Assembly: GCF_963583255.1 (NCBI RefSeq)
Contig: NC_084806.1
Coordinates: 18,642,317-18,706,316, forward strand
Length of the DNA: 64,000 nucleotides
Origin: Pyrus communis
Taxonomy: Eukaryota; Streptophyta; Magnoliopsida; Rosales; Rosaceae
Direction of reading: 5' to 3'
Shown here: positions 37,236 to 48,562 of the stretch, one piece after another
How positions within the stretch are numbered: the first letter of the stretch is position 1
How the letters are laid out: every line of letters begins with the position of its first letter
Notes under the pieces: model-generated
The model's input: the letters and a program-made list of their open reading frames with translations, nothing else
The model's database searches: none
Told to the model about the DNA's origin: nothing
Made by a program: the position numbers and the translations under genes

Positions 37236-39229
37236 ATAGGTGAGTTTTTGTTTGAAAAATAAGAGTTTCAAGAACCTATCTCCAAATAACCCTATTAGGA
37301 ATGGGCAAACGGGTCCTAGACTTGCGGGTCGGGGTGGGTTCATATATTTTATACACGAAATGGGGTGGGGCGAGTCCAAATATCTGAGGACAAGGGCCCC
37401 CGGCCCAGACCGTATCAACGCTCCAACTTTTTATTGAGTAAATCTCCACTGTCCACGCTCATTTTTCACACATATCACAAATCACAATTCACACGAGTCT
37501 TTCCCAGTTTTTCGATCTTTCTCTCCATAATTCACACACCATCCACCGATCATCATCGTCGTGAGTGGGAATTGCTCGTCGGTGGTTCGTCATTGACTCC
37601 CTCCCTCAACGCCTCTCAACTCGACTAGAATTTGGGTTTGCTTCTCTGCCTGGGTGGGAATTGCTTCTCTGTGGGATTTTGTAGATGCAAAACTCTTTTT
37701 GGATTTTATGCAAAATACTTTATATGGGACATCTCCACGGTTGATTAGTCCAAACAACGCTTTCTGGGTTTTTTGTGAATTGTTTTATGCCAAATGCTTC
37801 AAGTATACCATTTACGCATGGTCCATGGACCACCTTAATTTCTTCTCAACTATACAAATTGTACCCTAAATATCCACTTAACAGTCAACTTTTTCTTTCT
37901 GATGAGCATTTACCAAGAAGGGTGTGCCTTTCTAAGTTTCTCTCGTATTACATTCGGTTAAATATATTGTTACATTTTTGAGTTATTTTAGAAAGGAAAC
38001 TAGGTTTTACAATCATACGTATGAAGAAAGTTGAGGTTCCACTATAAAACTAATTCAATATGGGGAGTAGCTCAGCTACTTATAAGCACATGTAAGGTCC
38101 GTTCTCTCATCAATGTGATATTCATTCTCAACAACGTACACTCTCACGTTTCTACAGAGGGTTGCTTATCTATTGCTAATTATCTGATGTGCGAATGTTT
38201 ATGCGTATAAAAAAAATTGCTAATCCTTTTGCATGATATAAACGATGTCTACTAATTAAGCTACTTATTTATTTATTTATTGGATAGTATCCCAAAACCG
38301 AAAAGTACTCGGCTTTTTTCTGGAAGTGTAATGTAAGTCGTTTGGCCCCTCCACCCTATTGCATGCTTAAACATGGTAAATATTGAAATAGAAAGCGATC
38401 TCACACCCACTTCTGCAAACGACAAGGGTCGATCTGCTAAAACCAACCGATCCCTAAGGGTCTGATTTGGCAGCACCTCACCTCCCTGTCTGTTTGCACG
38501 TATAGTTTTGAACTCCAATTATCGTCAAAGCCTTTGAATGAAAAAGAAAACTCCCGCAATCTTTTATAGAAGAACAATTTACATGACAGGGTATATTGTT
38601 ACGTTGGCGTTTTGTAACAACAAACTAAACATGAATAAATTTTTGTCCAGATGTCCTTATTTCATTGATACAAATTGCCACATAACAAATGTATTTGTGC
38701 CCTATAAGTTGCTATCTTCTCGTAACAATTTTGTCTATAGCCTTGCATATACTCTAAACCTAACTTTCACCCAAGAAAACAAAAACAATCACACCCACCA
38801 TACATGGCTATGCTTAAAATTGATTGGAAAATACTCTAATTTTCCACTATTATGGTTTAAAGTGAATGTAATACAGTATTGCATTCACTGTGAACACTAA
38901 TAATGGTTGCTTAATTTAGTGGTATTCCATTGATTTTGAATAATAACAGTGTAAATTAGAGCATTTTCCAAATTGATTTATGTAATTCTTGACGAGATGC
39001 TATTCAGACTATTTTGTGGACTAATTTTTTATCCCACCAATGACTATAGCTTGACAGATTAAATAAAAAATCGAGGTTCATCTTTGGTAACGCAATTTTT
39101 ACACTTGAATTCTCTTACCCACTACTTGAGTCTGAAATTGTTCACTAACTTGACCGTCGAAGAGCCTTTGGCCCACACTCCCCTCCCCTGGTCCTAGGCT
39201 TGCTCACGGTTGTTTATTGTTTTGCAGGT
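37236..39229. other. No gene recognised; possible hAT MITE end
   Basis: TAGGAATGGGCAAACGGG at about 37298 looks like an hAT-type terminus. A C/T-rich, UTR-like stretch follows (37440-37620) without a supported exon. The rest is ordinary AT-rich DNA. Confidence 0.3.
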
Positions 39230-40880
39230 TGCTCGAGTTTGTGCACTTCCTTCACATACGGTGGTGCGTGAATTTGGTTCCAACAATGGATGCTTTCATT
39301 GAGAGTGAACTCTTATTCCTCTCGACTATATCACTCTACCCCTATGGAAATCTTTCCTAGATGGTCACCCCACAGTCGAGACATCGACCCGAATAACAAA
39401 GGTACATTTTTCATGGATCAAGCCTGGGGCGGCGTGTTGAAGATACGTGCATCGGCAAAGGACATCCGAAAAATTTTGCAATCCAAGGAGCGGGCAAGAC
39501 TCTCTAGGCTAGAGGAGCGGATAAAAAATATCGAAGATACCGTCACCCATTTCAAAACTCAGCCATCTAGGCACCACCAAGAATGGCTAGTCAAGGTCTA
39601 TGCATGTTGACTCGAGAACTTGCTCCAAAAGTACACTGTGGGAAGCCACAGAGAACCCAAGGTCTACTCTGATCCCATGTTCGGGAAGAAAACTATTTCC
39701 AGGGTCAACCTTACATATGGAAAGTAGGTGTTGGAACCCCCAGTCCCACATCGGACAGAGGGAGAAGAGAAGAGTGCTTTAAATAGAAATACCCCTCTCT
39801 AATTAACACCGAGACCTTTTGTGATAAAACCCCACACCTGAGGATTGTGCAGGTGGTTAAGTGGGGACAGTATCGGTGTTGTTGGAGTGGGCCCTCGGCC
39901 CGTCGACCTGAAAATTTCCACATGGTATCAGAGCCAGGGGACGGGCCCGTACTGCCACGTGATTGGGTGGGTCCCCATTGGCCCCGCGTGATTGTCCACG
40001 TAGGCCAAAGATGCCACGTGTTTGGGTGGGTCCCCATTGGCCCCGCGTGATTGGGTGAGTCCCGACATGGCTCCACGTGGTTGCCGATGTGTGGAAATTC
40101 ACGTGTGATCCATAAGTGGGGTCTCACGTGCGGGGGAGTGTTGGAACCCCCAGTCCCACATCGGACAGAGGGAGAAGAGAAGAGTGCTTTAAATAGAAAT
40201 ACCCCTCTCTAATTAACACCGAGGCCTTTTGTGATAAAACCCCACACCTGAGGATTGTGCAGGTGGTTAAGTGGGGACAGTATCGGTGTTGTTGGAGTAG
40301 GCCCTCGGCCCGTCGACCTGAAAATTTCCACAGTAGGGATGCTTCCAAAAGGCACAGAAAGGAAGGAAGGCGGCACGTGAATGACCCCAACCAAAGAATC
40401 GCATGCCTAGAAGCTGTTTGCCCTCCCCTTAACGACGCTCTTGTTGTCAAGCTGCAAATCTTTAATGCCATGGTAGGCCGAGTTTTGATAGATAATGGAT
40501 TAGAATGTAACATTTTTTTTTTAGAGGTACGGCTGAAATGATAGGCATCCTCGGTTGGGTCAACAACAGAAGGGCTATTATCTAAACCCTTGATAGGGTT
40601 TCACTCTACACCTTGGGAACCATAAATAAAGCTTGCGGTGCGAGTGAAACTGTCTAAACATCTGATGACCTTCCACGTCATAGATTGCCTATCCCCTTAC
40701 AACGCCATTCTTGGCCGAGAATGGCTACACAACTTGGGTAAATTCCTTTGGCCGATGACTTTTTACCCTCACTATTTGACCATAACGGCAATTTGTAGAA
40801 GGTCAGATACTAGGGGAATCGAATAATCGATGCTAGGAAGGAGGGCCTCTGCTAGTGAAAGACATGCCTCTCACAGACCT
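39230..40880 (+). pseudogene. Ty3/gypsy gag-protease remnant split by a TRIM
   Basis: Left piece 39290-39725 encodes a charged, gag-like stretch (SKERARLSRLEERIKNIED). The right piece, after the TRIM, begins KRHRKEGRRHVND and reads DALVVKLQIFNAMVGRVLIDNG (about 40430-40495), where DNG replaces the usual aspartic-protease DGG/DTG. It continues with VIDCLSPYNAILGREWLHNL (about 40679-40738), a conserved gypsy motif ahead of reverse transcriptase. Stops and frame changes separate the pieces. The rest of pol was not recognised. Clade (Tat/Ogre or Athila-like) is a guess. Confidence 0.65.
39729..40332 (+). mobile_element. TRIM (miniature LTR retrotransposon), 604 bp
   Basis: Two 194-bp LTRs (39729-39922 and 40139-40332), both TGTTGGAACC...TTTCCACA, differ at only about two sites. 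The primer-binding site TGGTATCAGAGCC starts at 39923, complementary to the initiator-Met tRNA 3' end. A purine tract GCGGGGGAG precedes the second LTR. Perfect 5-bp duplications GTAGG (39724-39728 and 40333-40337). The 216-bp interior has no coding capacity but holds repeated GATTGGGTGGGTCCCCATT-type segments and several ACGTG motifs. Confidence 0.95.
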
Positions 40881-42747
40881 TTCCCTATTTCCTCGGCAAA
40901 AGGCAATATCTGAACTACACATGGTTTGATTCCTTTCTTGGGATATGTTGGCAGTCCATTTTAGACTCAATTGCAACGTCCCTGTCTATGTGAAGACATG
41001 TTTTATGAAGAACATCTCCTAACACCCCATCATAGGCTTATCATCAAAAGTGATCCCTGATGTAATTTTTACATTATATCATGCCTTTAGAACTACATCA
41101 GTTATTTGATTCTCCTCATCGAAGATATGCAAACAATCATTTCCAGAGTCAATCACACTCTCTAGTCAATTAATCCTATTTTCTCGTTAAATAAGGAAGC
41201 TTTATTTGTCTTAATTTCAATATTTTTTATTTATTTTCTCTTTTTGGTGATGCAAGGAATACCTCACTCACTTCAAAACAAAGCATAAACTTTGAAAACT
41301 TTGCACGAGTGCAAGTCTAAAATTCAAAAGTAACAATGTCAGAAGAGTCTTTCTTAGCCAATCCCATATTAAAATGGTTATTAGCTTGGGAGATTCGAAC
41401 CATAATAAGCGCAATTACAATTGGCGGGTTACAGGCACATGCACATCGCGCCTTGACCTGGAAGTCCAATGCACCATCCGTCCTCCGGAAAGTTTATACA
41501 ACTAGCAAAGTTATGGGTTATAACATTCAAACATGGGCCATACGCCATTCAAGGGAATAGTTGAAAAGGCGATTCGGAAATCATCCGAATGTGGCTCTGA
41601 ACTCTGATCCCAAGTATGACTACTTCTATCCTGGACGAACATATTAAGTCAAGTCTGTTCTGCAACATCGTATGCTAATAGGTCCGAAAAGGGCATCCAG
41701 ACTTGGAAATTCCCAAGAGGAATTCTATTCCAATGGAGCTCTGACACACGAAAATACTTTAACTAAGCCAGTCAAGGTAGCCCTACCGGAAACGCTCATA
41801 TCTGATGCATAGAGTCTAACAAAAGGATTAAAAAAGTGTTTACGACCCATATGTCGACAACCAAGTCTCCAAAGAACTTTCGTTTAATATCAATTGGAAT
41901 CCAGTGAAACCAAGGCCGATTCAAGCATACATAACTTTAATCCAGGCCTGAAGATGATGGGGGAGTGGTCTATGGCTTCAATCTCGTCCAACTCGACGAG
42001 ACTGAGCTGAGACTTCGTCGGAAAATAACTTGCATTGGAATAAGTGCGTAAATCGTTCGTTGCACGTCTGATTTAAGTAAAAGGTACTTAAATGTTCGCA
42101 TAAGAGTTCCATTTAGGCCATCAGAAGCATTTTTGTAATTTCTCACTGCTAGGGAATAAAATACAATTAAAATTGGGATGGGATGTGACAACTACTCAAG
42201 GTCAAGGGCAGCGCCAATGAACGCTCAAGGTAGTCAACTGACCCTTCTCATTCTAACAGTTTGCGATTTATATATGTTTAAATTTAATTTTTTACACATT
42301 ATTCTCAAGTCATGACCTTTCTCACTGATTGGACCTTTAGTAAAATTAAAACTAACATAAATTTCACAACTACGCAAATTTTGAGTCGTTGACTCATATG
42401 TTTCTAGCCTCCTAAGATATAAAGATTGGTAATATGGATGCTATATACAATAATAGTTGTGGTTATTTATGAAATAAATTTTTATATTAGTGAAGTTTAC
42501 TACCCCTGCATGAAGAGGCATTATTATGGCACCTCATTCCTTGAATGGGGAAAATCAACTTGGCAAAGGCAAGAATTTTGTGCTATTAGATGATTTTTTT
42601 TTTTTTTTTTTTTTTTTAATCTTAATTTTTGTTAATTAGGTTGACCCCCTTTAGTAGATTTTATGGCACAGCCACTGCTCAAGGTTCTCTATAAAATCAA
42701 CATTTGCGCATTAAAAGACACTTTAAAAAAATCATAGACGAATTAAA
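40881..42747. other. No gene recognised
   Basis: May include more decayed gypsy sequence (to about 41830) by composition, but no domain is readable. AT-rich beyond. Confidence 0.35.
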
Positions 42748-42835
42748 ACCACATTATCGTTAGCCTATCGTGAGGTTAAGTTCACCCTTTATCCCTTAGT
42801 ATAGATAATATTGTTTATTCAAAAAGAAAAAAGTG
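42748..42835 (+). mobile_element. 5'-truncated SINE fragment
   Basis: Starts in the family 3' region (CCACATTATCGTTAGCC, then ATCGTGAGGTTAAG), continues CCCTTAGTATAGATAATATT and ends in an A-rich tail AAAAAGAAAAAAG. It matches the 3' half of the SINE at 44794-44985. No A or B box, so truncated. Confidence 0.6.
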
Positions 42836-44012
42836 TCATTCTATAATTCTCCCGAATGTACAGCTTTTTTCACTTACATCTTATATATATATAGCAGATA
42901 ATGTCTTTTTCAGAACGCTGTAACAACTCCCTCAGACAATTGTCGACAAACTCAATAATCGGGTTACAGATTACAGAAGACAATGTATGGGTTGGCTATA
43001 CGTACATTTTCAGCCACACTTTGTCTAAATTTCATTTTAAAAAAACCAAGACAATATTAATAAACAAACAAAAGTTAATTTTATTCTCTCGGGGCTCCAA
43101 GTCGTTTTTTTCTCTTTTTTGCAACAGAAATCTGTAATTTAAGGGTAAAGATATGAAGACTAAATTTATAGACAAAATTTTAGAAATTAAATGATATGGA
43201 AGTTGATGATTGAATTATTACTTAAGCGTTGATAAATGTGCTCATTTTTATTGGTGACACGTTATTTAATTTACAAATTTTGTCTTTAAATTTAATCTTC
43301 CTAGCATTACCCTTTTATCAGTAATCCGTATATCTTGTACTAAAGTCTAACGTTTATCGTAAATATTAACCTAGAGAAATGTAGATGTGTTATTTCCTAT
43401 AAAAATTGGCAATCGAAGGTGTCTAGACATTTCCTGATGAAATATATTTTCTGCACAAAAAAGTTGGTCGCCATTAGAAAAACAGAAACGAGTTGGTGGT
43501 GGATAGAAGGTTCGAAACCCCCATGTTTTGATATTGGTAAAATTTAAAAACAATGTGGGACTTATAAGCTAACCTGCAATGAAGTAAAGAAACACATAGA
43601 GCCAATGATTAATGTTCGTAAAATATAATCAGAATTTCGTGAGTATAAGTGATATTACTACACTAAATTATAAGTTATAGAGAGAAAAAGTTTGAACTCG
43701 AGACGAAAATTGTAATCACCAAGTAATCCACTACTTGCATAATTCTAAATGTCAAACAAATAATGCTACACTGATGATTAGTGATTTCCTGTAAACAAGT
43801 AATTATAAATTTAAACTGGTCAATAAATTACCAAAAAAACAGACACAAGACATTCCAAACCAATCAATAATTAGATTTAACAGCAGCAGATCGCATGTCA
43901 TTGTCATTAGCAATTCGACATTCGAATTAAGAACCATCTAACAATCATTTGTACAACAAAAGCCCCAGCTGGTTCCTGAATCCCATTAATAATTGTACTC
44001 AAAACTAAAATA

Positions 44013-44045
<33 letters not shown>

Positions 44046-44114
44046 CACAAATCTAGCTACGATTTCTTGGGTCTCTGGTAGTAGTTATATAATTATACAT
44101 AGTTGTTGGTGTTG
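42836..44114. other. No gene recognised; contains the 3' flank of the zinc-ribbon gene
   Basis: A tRNA-like phrase AAGGTTCGAAACCCCC at about 43508 could be a SINE B box, but lacks an A box and tail. A GA microsatellite (about 44014-44042) probably lies in the 3' UTR of the minus-strand gene. Confidence 0.35.
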
Positions 44115-44318
44115 CTAGTAGTACAGGACCAAGCGCCTGGAGCAGAGAGTACAGAAGTACTTCCTCTTGATCTTGAAGCACAAGGGCAGAAAGCAGAGCT
44201 TCCGCTGAGACTCGACATCCACCGCCTGCACTTTGCCTCCGCAGTACGGGCATGCTCCAGGAGCTTGCTGCCTCCCCAGCTCCTTCTCCTCCTCGTCGCA
44301 CACGTACACCAGCCACAT
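44115..44318 (-). CDS. Small CxxC zinc-ribbon-like protein, 67 residues
   Basis: Starts at the first in-frame ATG (44316-44318): MWLVYVCDEEEKELGRQQAP. It then has CPYC (residues 23-26), DVESQRKLCFLPLC with C42 and C47, and FCTLC (C56, C59), ending RRLVLYY. The paired CxxC motifs suggest a zinc ribbon. I recall a plant-specific family of small proteins with this layout (VCDEEE...APGACPYCGG...CFLPL...FCTLC.RRL), sometimes loosely labelled methionyl-tRNA synthetase; a true synthetase role is not supported by the length. The frame stays open 144 nt upstream to a TAA at 44463-44465 but has no ATG there. Single exon as read. A Mutator-type MITE lies about 250 bp upstream and could affect expression. 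Confidence 0.75.
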   Translation of the reverse strand: MWLVYVCDEEEKELGRQQAPGACPYCGGKVQAVDVESQRKLCFLPLCFKIKRKYFCTLCSRRLVLYY

Positions 44319-44564
44319 TTTTTTGTTCTGGGATTTAACTCCTCTGGTTCTCTGGGATTTTGTTGAGATGGGTGTTATGGGGAAGCTGGGTTTTGATAGA
44401 GCGCTCTTGGATGGGGGTTTTGGTGGGGTTGGTGACTTGGAGTTGGACAACTCAATGTGAAATTAATAAAAAGAAACTGAAGCCTGTCAGACTGTCAGAC
44501 TGTCAGACTATTAGTGACTACTTAAAGGGAAGGCGAGAGAGAAAGAGGTTGAGGAGAGGAATAT

Positions 44565-44762
44565 GGGATTGGATCCTTTCCTGAGCAGAAGATCAGATCC
44601 TCCTGATCCACTAACATGAATCATTGAATTTTGATCCAACGGATATAATTATTATAATTTTTAGAGAAGTTTCGTGTTTGTAGCCGTTGGATTTTAATCC
44701 AACGATCCATGTTAGTAGGTCAGGAGAATCCTGATCTCCTGCCTAGGAAATAATCCAATTCC
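44565..44762. mobile_element. Mutator-type MITE, 198 bp, with 9-bp TSD
   Basis: Long terminal inverted repeats of about 90 bp: left GGGATTGGATCCTTTCCTGA, right (complement) GGAATTGGATTATTTCCTAG, continuing inward through GATCCAACGG/CCGTTGGATT. Perfect 9-bp duplications GAGGAATAT at 44556-44564 and 44763-44771, the Mutator-superfamily signature. No coding capacity. Confidence 0.92.
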
Positions 44763-44793
44763 GAGGAATATACCCCACATATATTGACTTGGG

Positions 44794-44985
44794 TTTTTTT
44801 TTTTTTTTTTTTGTTTTTGAATAACCGATATTATTTATATTAGGGGATGATGTGTACCTAATCTCACAATAGATTAAAAATAATGTGATTCAAATTCGCT
44901 TTTGGCGATAATTGAACCTAAGAGCTTTCACTTACAAGTAAAAAAAAATACCACTAAATCATAGTACTAAGTGATAGTAACTATG
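44794..44985 (-). mobile_element. tRNA-derived SINE, near full length
   Basis: On the minus strand: A-box-like GATTTAGTGGTA (about 44961-44950), B-box-like GGTTCAATTATC (about 44914), the family body GAATCACATTATT and TATTGTGAGATTAGG, then a poly(A) tail (T-run 44794-44812). It shares its body with 4490-4660 and 42748-42835. TSD not resolved. Confidence 0.7.
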
Positions 44986-45530
44986 AGTTATATATTTATT
45001 TTTTTAGGATAGGTCTCATAAGGAGTAAATATAATAGGAAAATCGGAAAAACTTGATATAAATTCGTCATTTATAAAAGTCGAAATTAAGATCTTCTTGC
45101 AATTAAGGAGATATTATTAAAAGTAGTACGGGTGACTATAATATTGCTTTATGAATGATGTTATTATGTGTTACTAGAAACTTGATCATGATTACAGGCA
45201 GTCTGACAAACTTAAGACAAAAATATGATCACACTTGTATGTGGTTTTGTAATTTTCCTAAAAAACTACATGAAAAACATATTTTGATAAGTATGTATAG
45301 TTTAAAAATCCGCCAAGGATATTTTCCTATAAAATCTTTTTTTGCTTTGTATTAACCAGCTACATTGTTCCTGCAAGGGCTCCAAGTCCGGACAGCTTTT
45401 TTTTAGGAAGATTCAACGAAACACTCCTGGTACTGTTTATTTTTAACGAAAATTTTTCATTAAAATTAAAGTTTATTTTGAACTTTTCGTTAGTTTTTTT
45501 TTTTTTTTTTTTATATTCTTTTTATCCTTC
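44986..45530. other. No gene recognised
   Basis: AT-rich. CTCCTGGTACTGTTTATTTTTAACG near 45425 resembles a repeat end I associate with rosaceous genomes, but no element could be delimited. Confidence 0.3.
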
Positions 45531-45840
45531 TTGTTGGGATATTGCTGGTTTGTATGTTATTGCTCTTGTGCAAGATTTTTTAAGCGTGGTTGGTTGTACT
45601 CGAATGCTAATTGCAATTCTATGAATCTTAGCCCTAAAATGGAAACGGCAGACAATATTACACAGTATTGCCTAATTGCTCTTGCTTACTTATTGTTTAA
45701 AATTATTCCTAAGATTCTTGCTGATTGGTTTGGTGGTATTGCAACCCGATTATCTCTCCTCAGCAACAAGCTTTCTTAAAAGAAGGACAAATCTTTGAAG
45801 GATGTGCATTAATTGGTGACCAAAAATTCATTGTTGCACA
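45531..45840 (+). pseudogene. LINE reverse-transcriptase fragment
   Basis: Encodes LIALAYLLFKIIPKILADW (about 45674-45730), close to the L1-type motif PIALCxxxYKIISKILADR. In another frame NPIISPQQQAFLKEGQIFEG follows (about 45742-45800), the next conserved block of plant LINE reverse transcriptases. The frame change and missing palm motifs (no YxDD) show a decayed scrap. Confidence 0.7.
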
Positions 45841-46280
45841 TTGAAATTGATATCAAAATTATTAGAAGTAAAACACTATATTTATTTATGGTTGACTTTA
45901 TCAAATTTATAGGTGAGTGACCAAGCATTCCAACATTCTGATGTGAATAAAAAAGTGATTTGAGTATTTAGACTTGAACACCATCACAACAATTGACTTG
46001 TTATTCACTAAGACGGTAATCATAAGAGCAACTCCACCCCTATCCACTTTGCGCTAGCACCCAGCCTATTTATCCACTTAATTGAACAGTAATAGACTCA
46101 ATGAACAGTAATAGGCCAAAGCATCTCCACCCCAAAAAAAATGTGCTGGCACCTAGTCTAAAAATGCGCTGGCACAAACGATCTCCACCCCTACAAAATA
46201 CGCTGGCACCCAGTCCATTTAAAATATTAAATAATTTTTTTATAAAATAATAATAAAAAAATAGTTTTAATTTCGGATAG

Positions 46281-46525
46281 GATTTTTAACCAATCTCGTC
46301 ACGCCACGTGTCATTATCCGAACGTACTATTTTTTGAATAGATTTCCGCTAAGATTTTCAACCAATCCCGACAACCCACGTGTCACTTCCTGTTTACAAT
46401 AATTTAGGCAAGATTTCGATAAGATTTTTAACCAATCTCGTCACGCCACGTGTCATTATCCGAACGTACTATTTTTTGAATAGATTTCCGCTAAGATTTT
46501 CAACCAATCACGTAGTGCCACGTGG
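46281..46525 (+). promoter_or_regulatory. Four ~71-bp units, each CCAAT plus G-box, upstream of the transposase
   Basis: CACGTG occurs at 46305, 46377, 46447 and 46519 (spacing 72, 70, 72), each about 13-20 bases after an AACCAATC (CCAAT) motif. An 87-bp stretch is repeated perfectly (46281-46367 and 46423-46509). The array ends about 135 bp before the transposase ATG, which suggests a promoter role. One more G-box sits at 50000-50005 near the other end. Confidence 0.65.
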
Positions 46526-46660
46526 CATTGTCCAGAACCTCATCTTCTTTTTTTTTGTCCATATAAACCCTACATCCCTACATCCATCCTCACACTAAAC
46601 TCAATCCTTTTTTTTAGCTCAGAATTCTTCTTTATCGTTTTCAAATCTTGAATTCTTACA

Positions 46661-48068
46661 ATGTCTTCTTCAAGGAGAGCGTATAAACAGTTGCAAGAGC
46701 AGCAGAAAAGGTTGTTGGCACAACAGGAAGAATTGGTCAATCTTGACCAAGGTGGAGGTGGAGATGAGGCCTTCGCAATGGAGGAGGATGAGGATGATCA
46801 CCATAGAAGGCGGAGGGCCTCACATTCCCGCCGTACCATGGAAGCTATGGGTCAGATAGCCAAACCCGGACGTGCGGCAAACATCGATAGAAGAAGGGAA
46901 AGACGAGGTAAAGATCTCTTGGAAGATTATTTTATTCCCAACAGCGTTTTCCCTGATCATGTTTTTAGACGTCGTTTTAAAATGCAACGAAGTTTGTTCG
47001 CTAAAATCATGAGTGATGTTTGCAACCATGATCCATATTTTGTGCAAAAAGAGGATGCTTTTCATGTTCTAGGTCTTCTTCCTGAGCAAAAAATTACGGC
47101 TGCCTTGCGAATGCTTGCATATGGAGCATCTGCAGATCAAGTGGATGAGATCGCAAGGATAGGAAAAACAACAGTTCTGGAGTCCCTGATGCGGTTTTTG
47201 CTCTGCAATTGAAGCCCTCTACACCAATGAGTACCTTCGGCAACCCACGACAAGGGACATGCTAAGGCTTCTGAGGAAGGGTGAGATGCGAGGCTACCCT
47301 GGCATGATTGGAAGCATCGACTGCATGCACTGGACATGGAAAAACTGTCCAAGTGCATGGCAAGGAGCTTATGGCAACAGAAAAGGAGCCAAAAGCATCA
47401 TTCTGGAAGCGGTGGCTTCTTTTGATACATGGATTTGGCATGCTTTTTTTGGTGTTCCAGGAGCTCAGAATGATCTAAATGTCCTTGCCCAATCTCCAGT
47501 GTTTGACGAACTGCTACAAGGGCGTGGGCCGAGATGCACATATTGGGTTAATGGTAATAAATACGAGGGACCATACTACCTTACAGATGATATTTACCCA
47601 GGGTGGTCAACATTTGTCAAAACAATGCCACACCCGCAGAGTGAAAAAGAGAAACACTTCGCAAAGTGTCAAGAAGGGTGTAGGAAGGATGTCGAGCGTT
47701 GTTTTGGTATCCTGCAAGCTCGTTGGGCCATTGTCAAGGCTGCAGCTAGAATGTTTGATGTCGAGGCTCTTCGATCCATCATGATGACGTGTATTATTCT
47801 CCACAACATGATTGTTGAAGACGAGTATGATTATGATGCCGTCGATGAATACGAGCCGGATCCAATGAACAACTCAAGAACACAAATTTACTATGCTCAT
47901 GACCGGACCGAAGATCCCGTGCAACACGAGCCGTTGGAACGGGATGGACGTTACAATGAATTGATCGTTCAACGATACACTTCATTGCAAGAGCCATACT
48001 GGCATATAGCCCGCCAGAATGACTTGATTGACCATCAGTGGAGATTGCACGAAGGCGAAGATAATTAA
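46661..48068 (+). pseudogene. PIF/Harbinger DDE transposase with one +1 frameshift
   Basis: Endonuclease that would cut at the element's ends. From ATG 46661 the N-terminal part has a Q-rich coil (YKQLQEQQKRLLAQQEELVN), a basic region, then RRRFKMQRSLFAKIMSDVC and LRMLAYGASADQVDEIARIG, the helix-turn-helix typical of the family. The frame breaks in a run of five T at 47195-47199, where family homology calls for four; frame +2 then continues to 48068 through the DDE domain: MIGSIDCMHWTWK (first D), FGVPGAQNDLNVL (second D) and VERCFGILQARW (E). Total about 468 residues, normal length. Only this single extra base separates it from an intact gene, so the copy is young, or the base is a sequencing error. 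Confidence 0.9.
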
Positions 48069-48282
48069 AATAAGGCTTGTGGTTGAAGAATAAAGTGTAT
48101 TGTTTTTTAAGTAATCTTATTTAGTGTGTTTGCTTTTTTTTTTTAAGTTTAAATGGTGAGGTTATGTAATTTTAGTTGGTGTTTTAAGTTTAAATGGTGA
48201 GGTTATGTAATTTTAAGTTTAAATGGTGTTTTAAGTTTAAATGGTGTTTTATGTAATTTTATTTGGTGTTTTAAGTTTACAT

Positions 48283-48562
48283 AAGAAATTACATAAGAAA
48301 TTAAATAAAGTTCTAAAAGTAAATAAGAAATTACATAAGAAATTAAATAAAGTTCTAAAAATAAATAAGAAATTACATAAGAAATTAAATAAAGTTCTAA
48401 AAGTAAATAAGAAATTACATAAGAAATTAAATAAAGTTCTAAAAGTAAATAAGAAATTACATAAGAAAATAAATAAAGTTCTAAAAATAAATAAGAAATT
48501 ACATAAGAAATTAAATAAAGTTCTAAAAATAAATAAGAAATTACATAAGAAATTAAATAAAG
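48283..48562. repeat. 42-bp minisatellite, about seven copies
   Basis: A unit of the form AAGAAATTACATAAGAAATT plus AAATAAAGTTCTAAAARTAAAT repeats about seven times with few changes. It lies between the two convergent Harbinger genes; the stop codon of the Myb-like gene (48553-48555) is inside the last unit. ATTACATAAG-type motifs recur in that gene's intron (49290-49420). The open plus-strand frame through it is an artefact of 42 being a multiple of three. Confidence 0.9.

Noticed and set aside
43490..43560. SINE from AAGGTTCGAAACCCCC
   Set aside because: B-box-like phrase only; no A box, tail or TSD.
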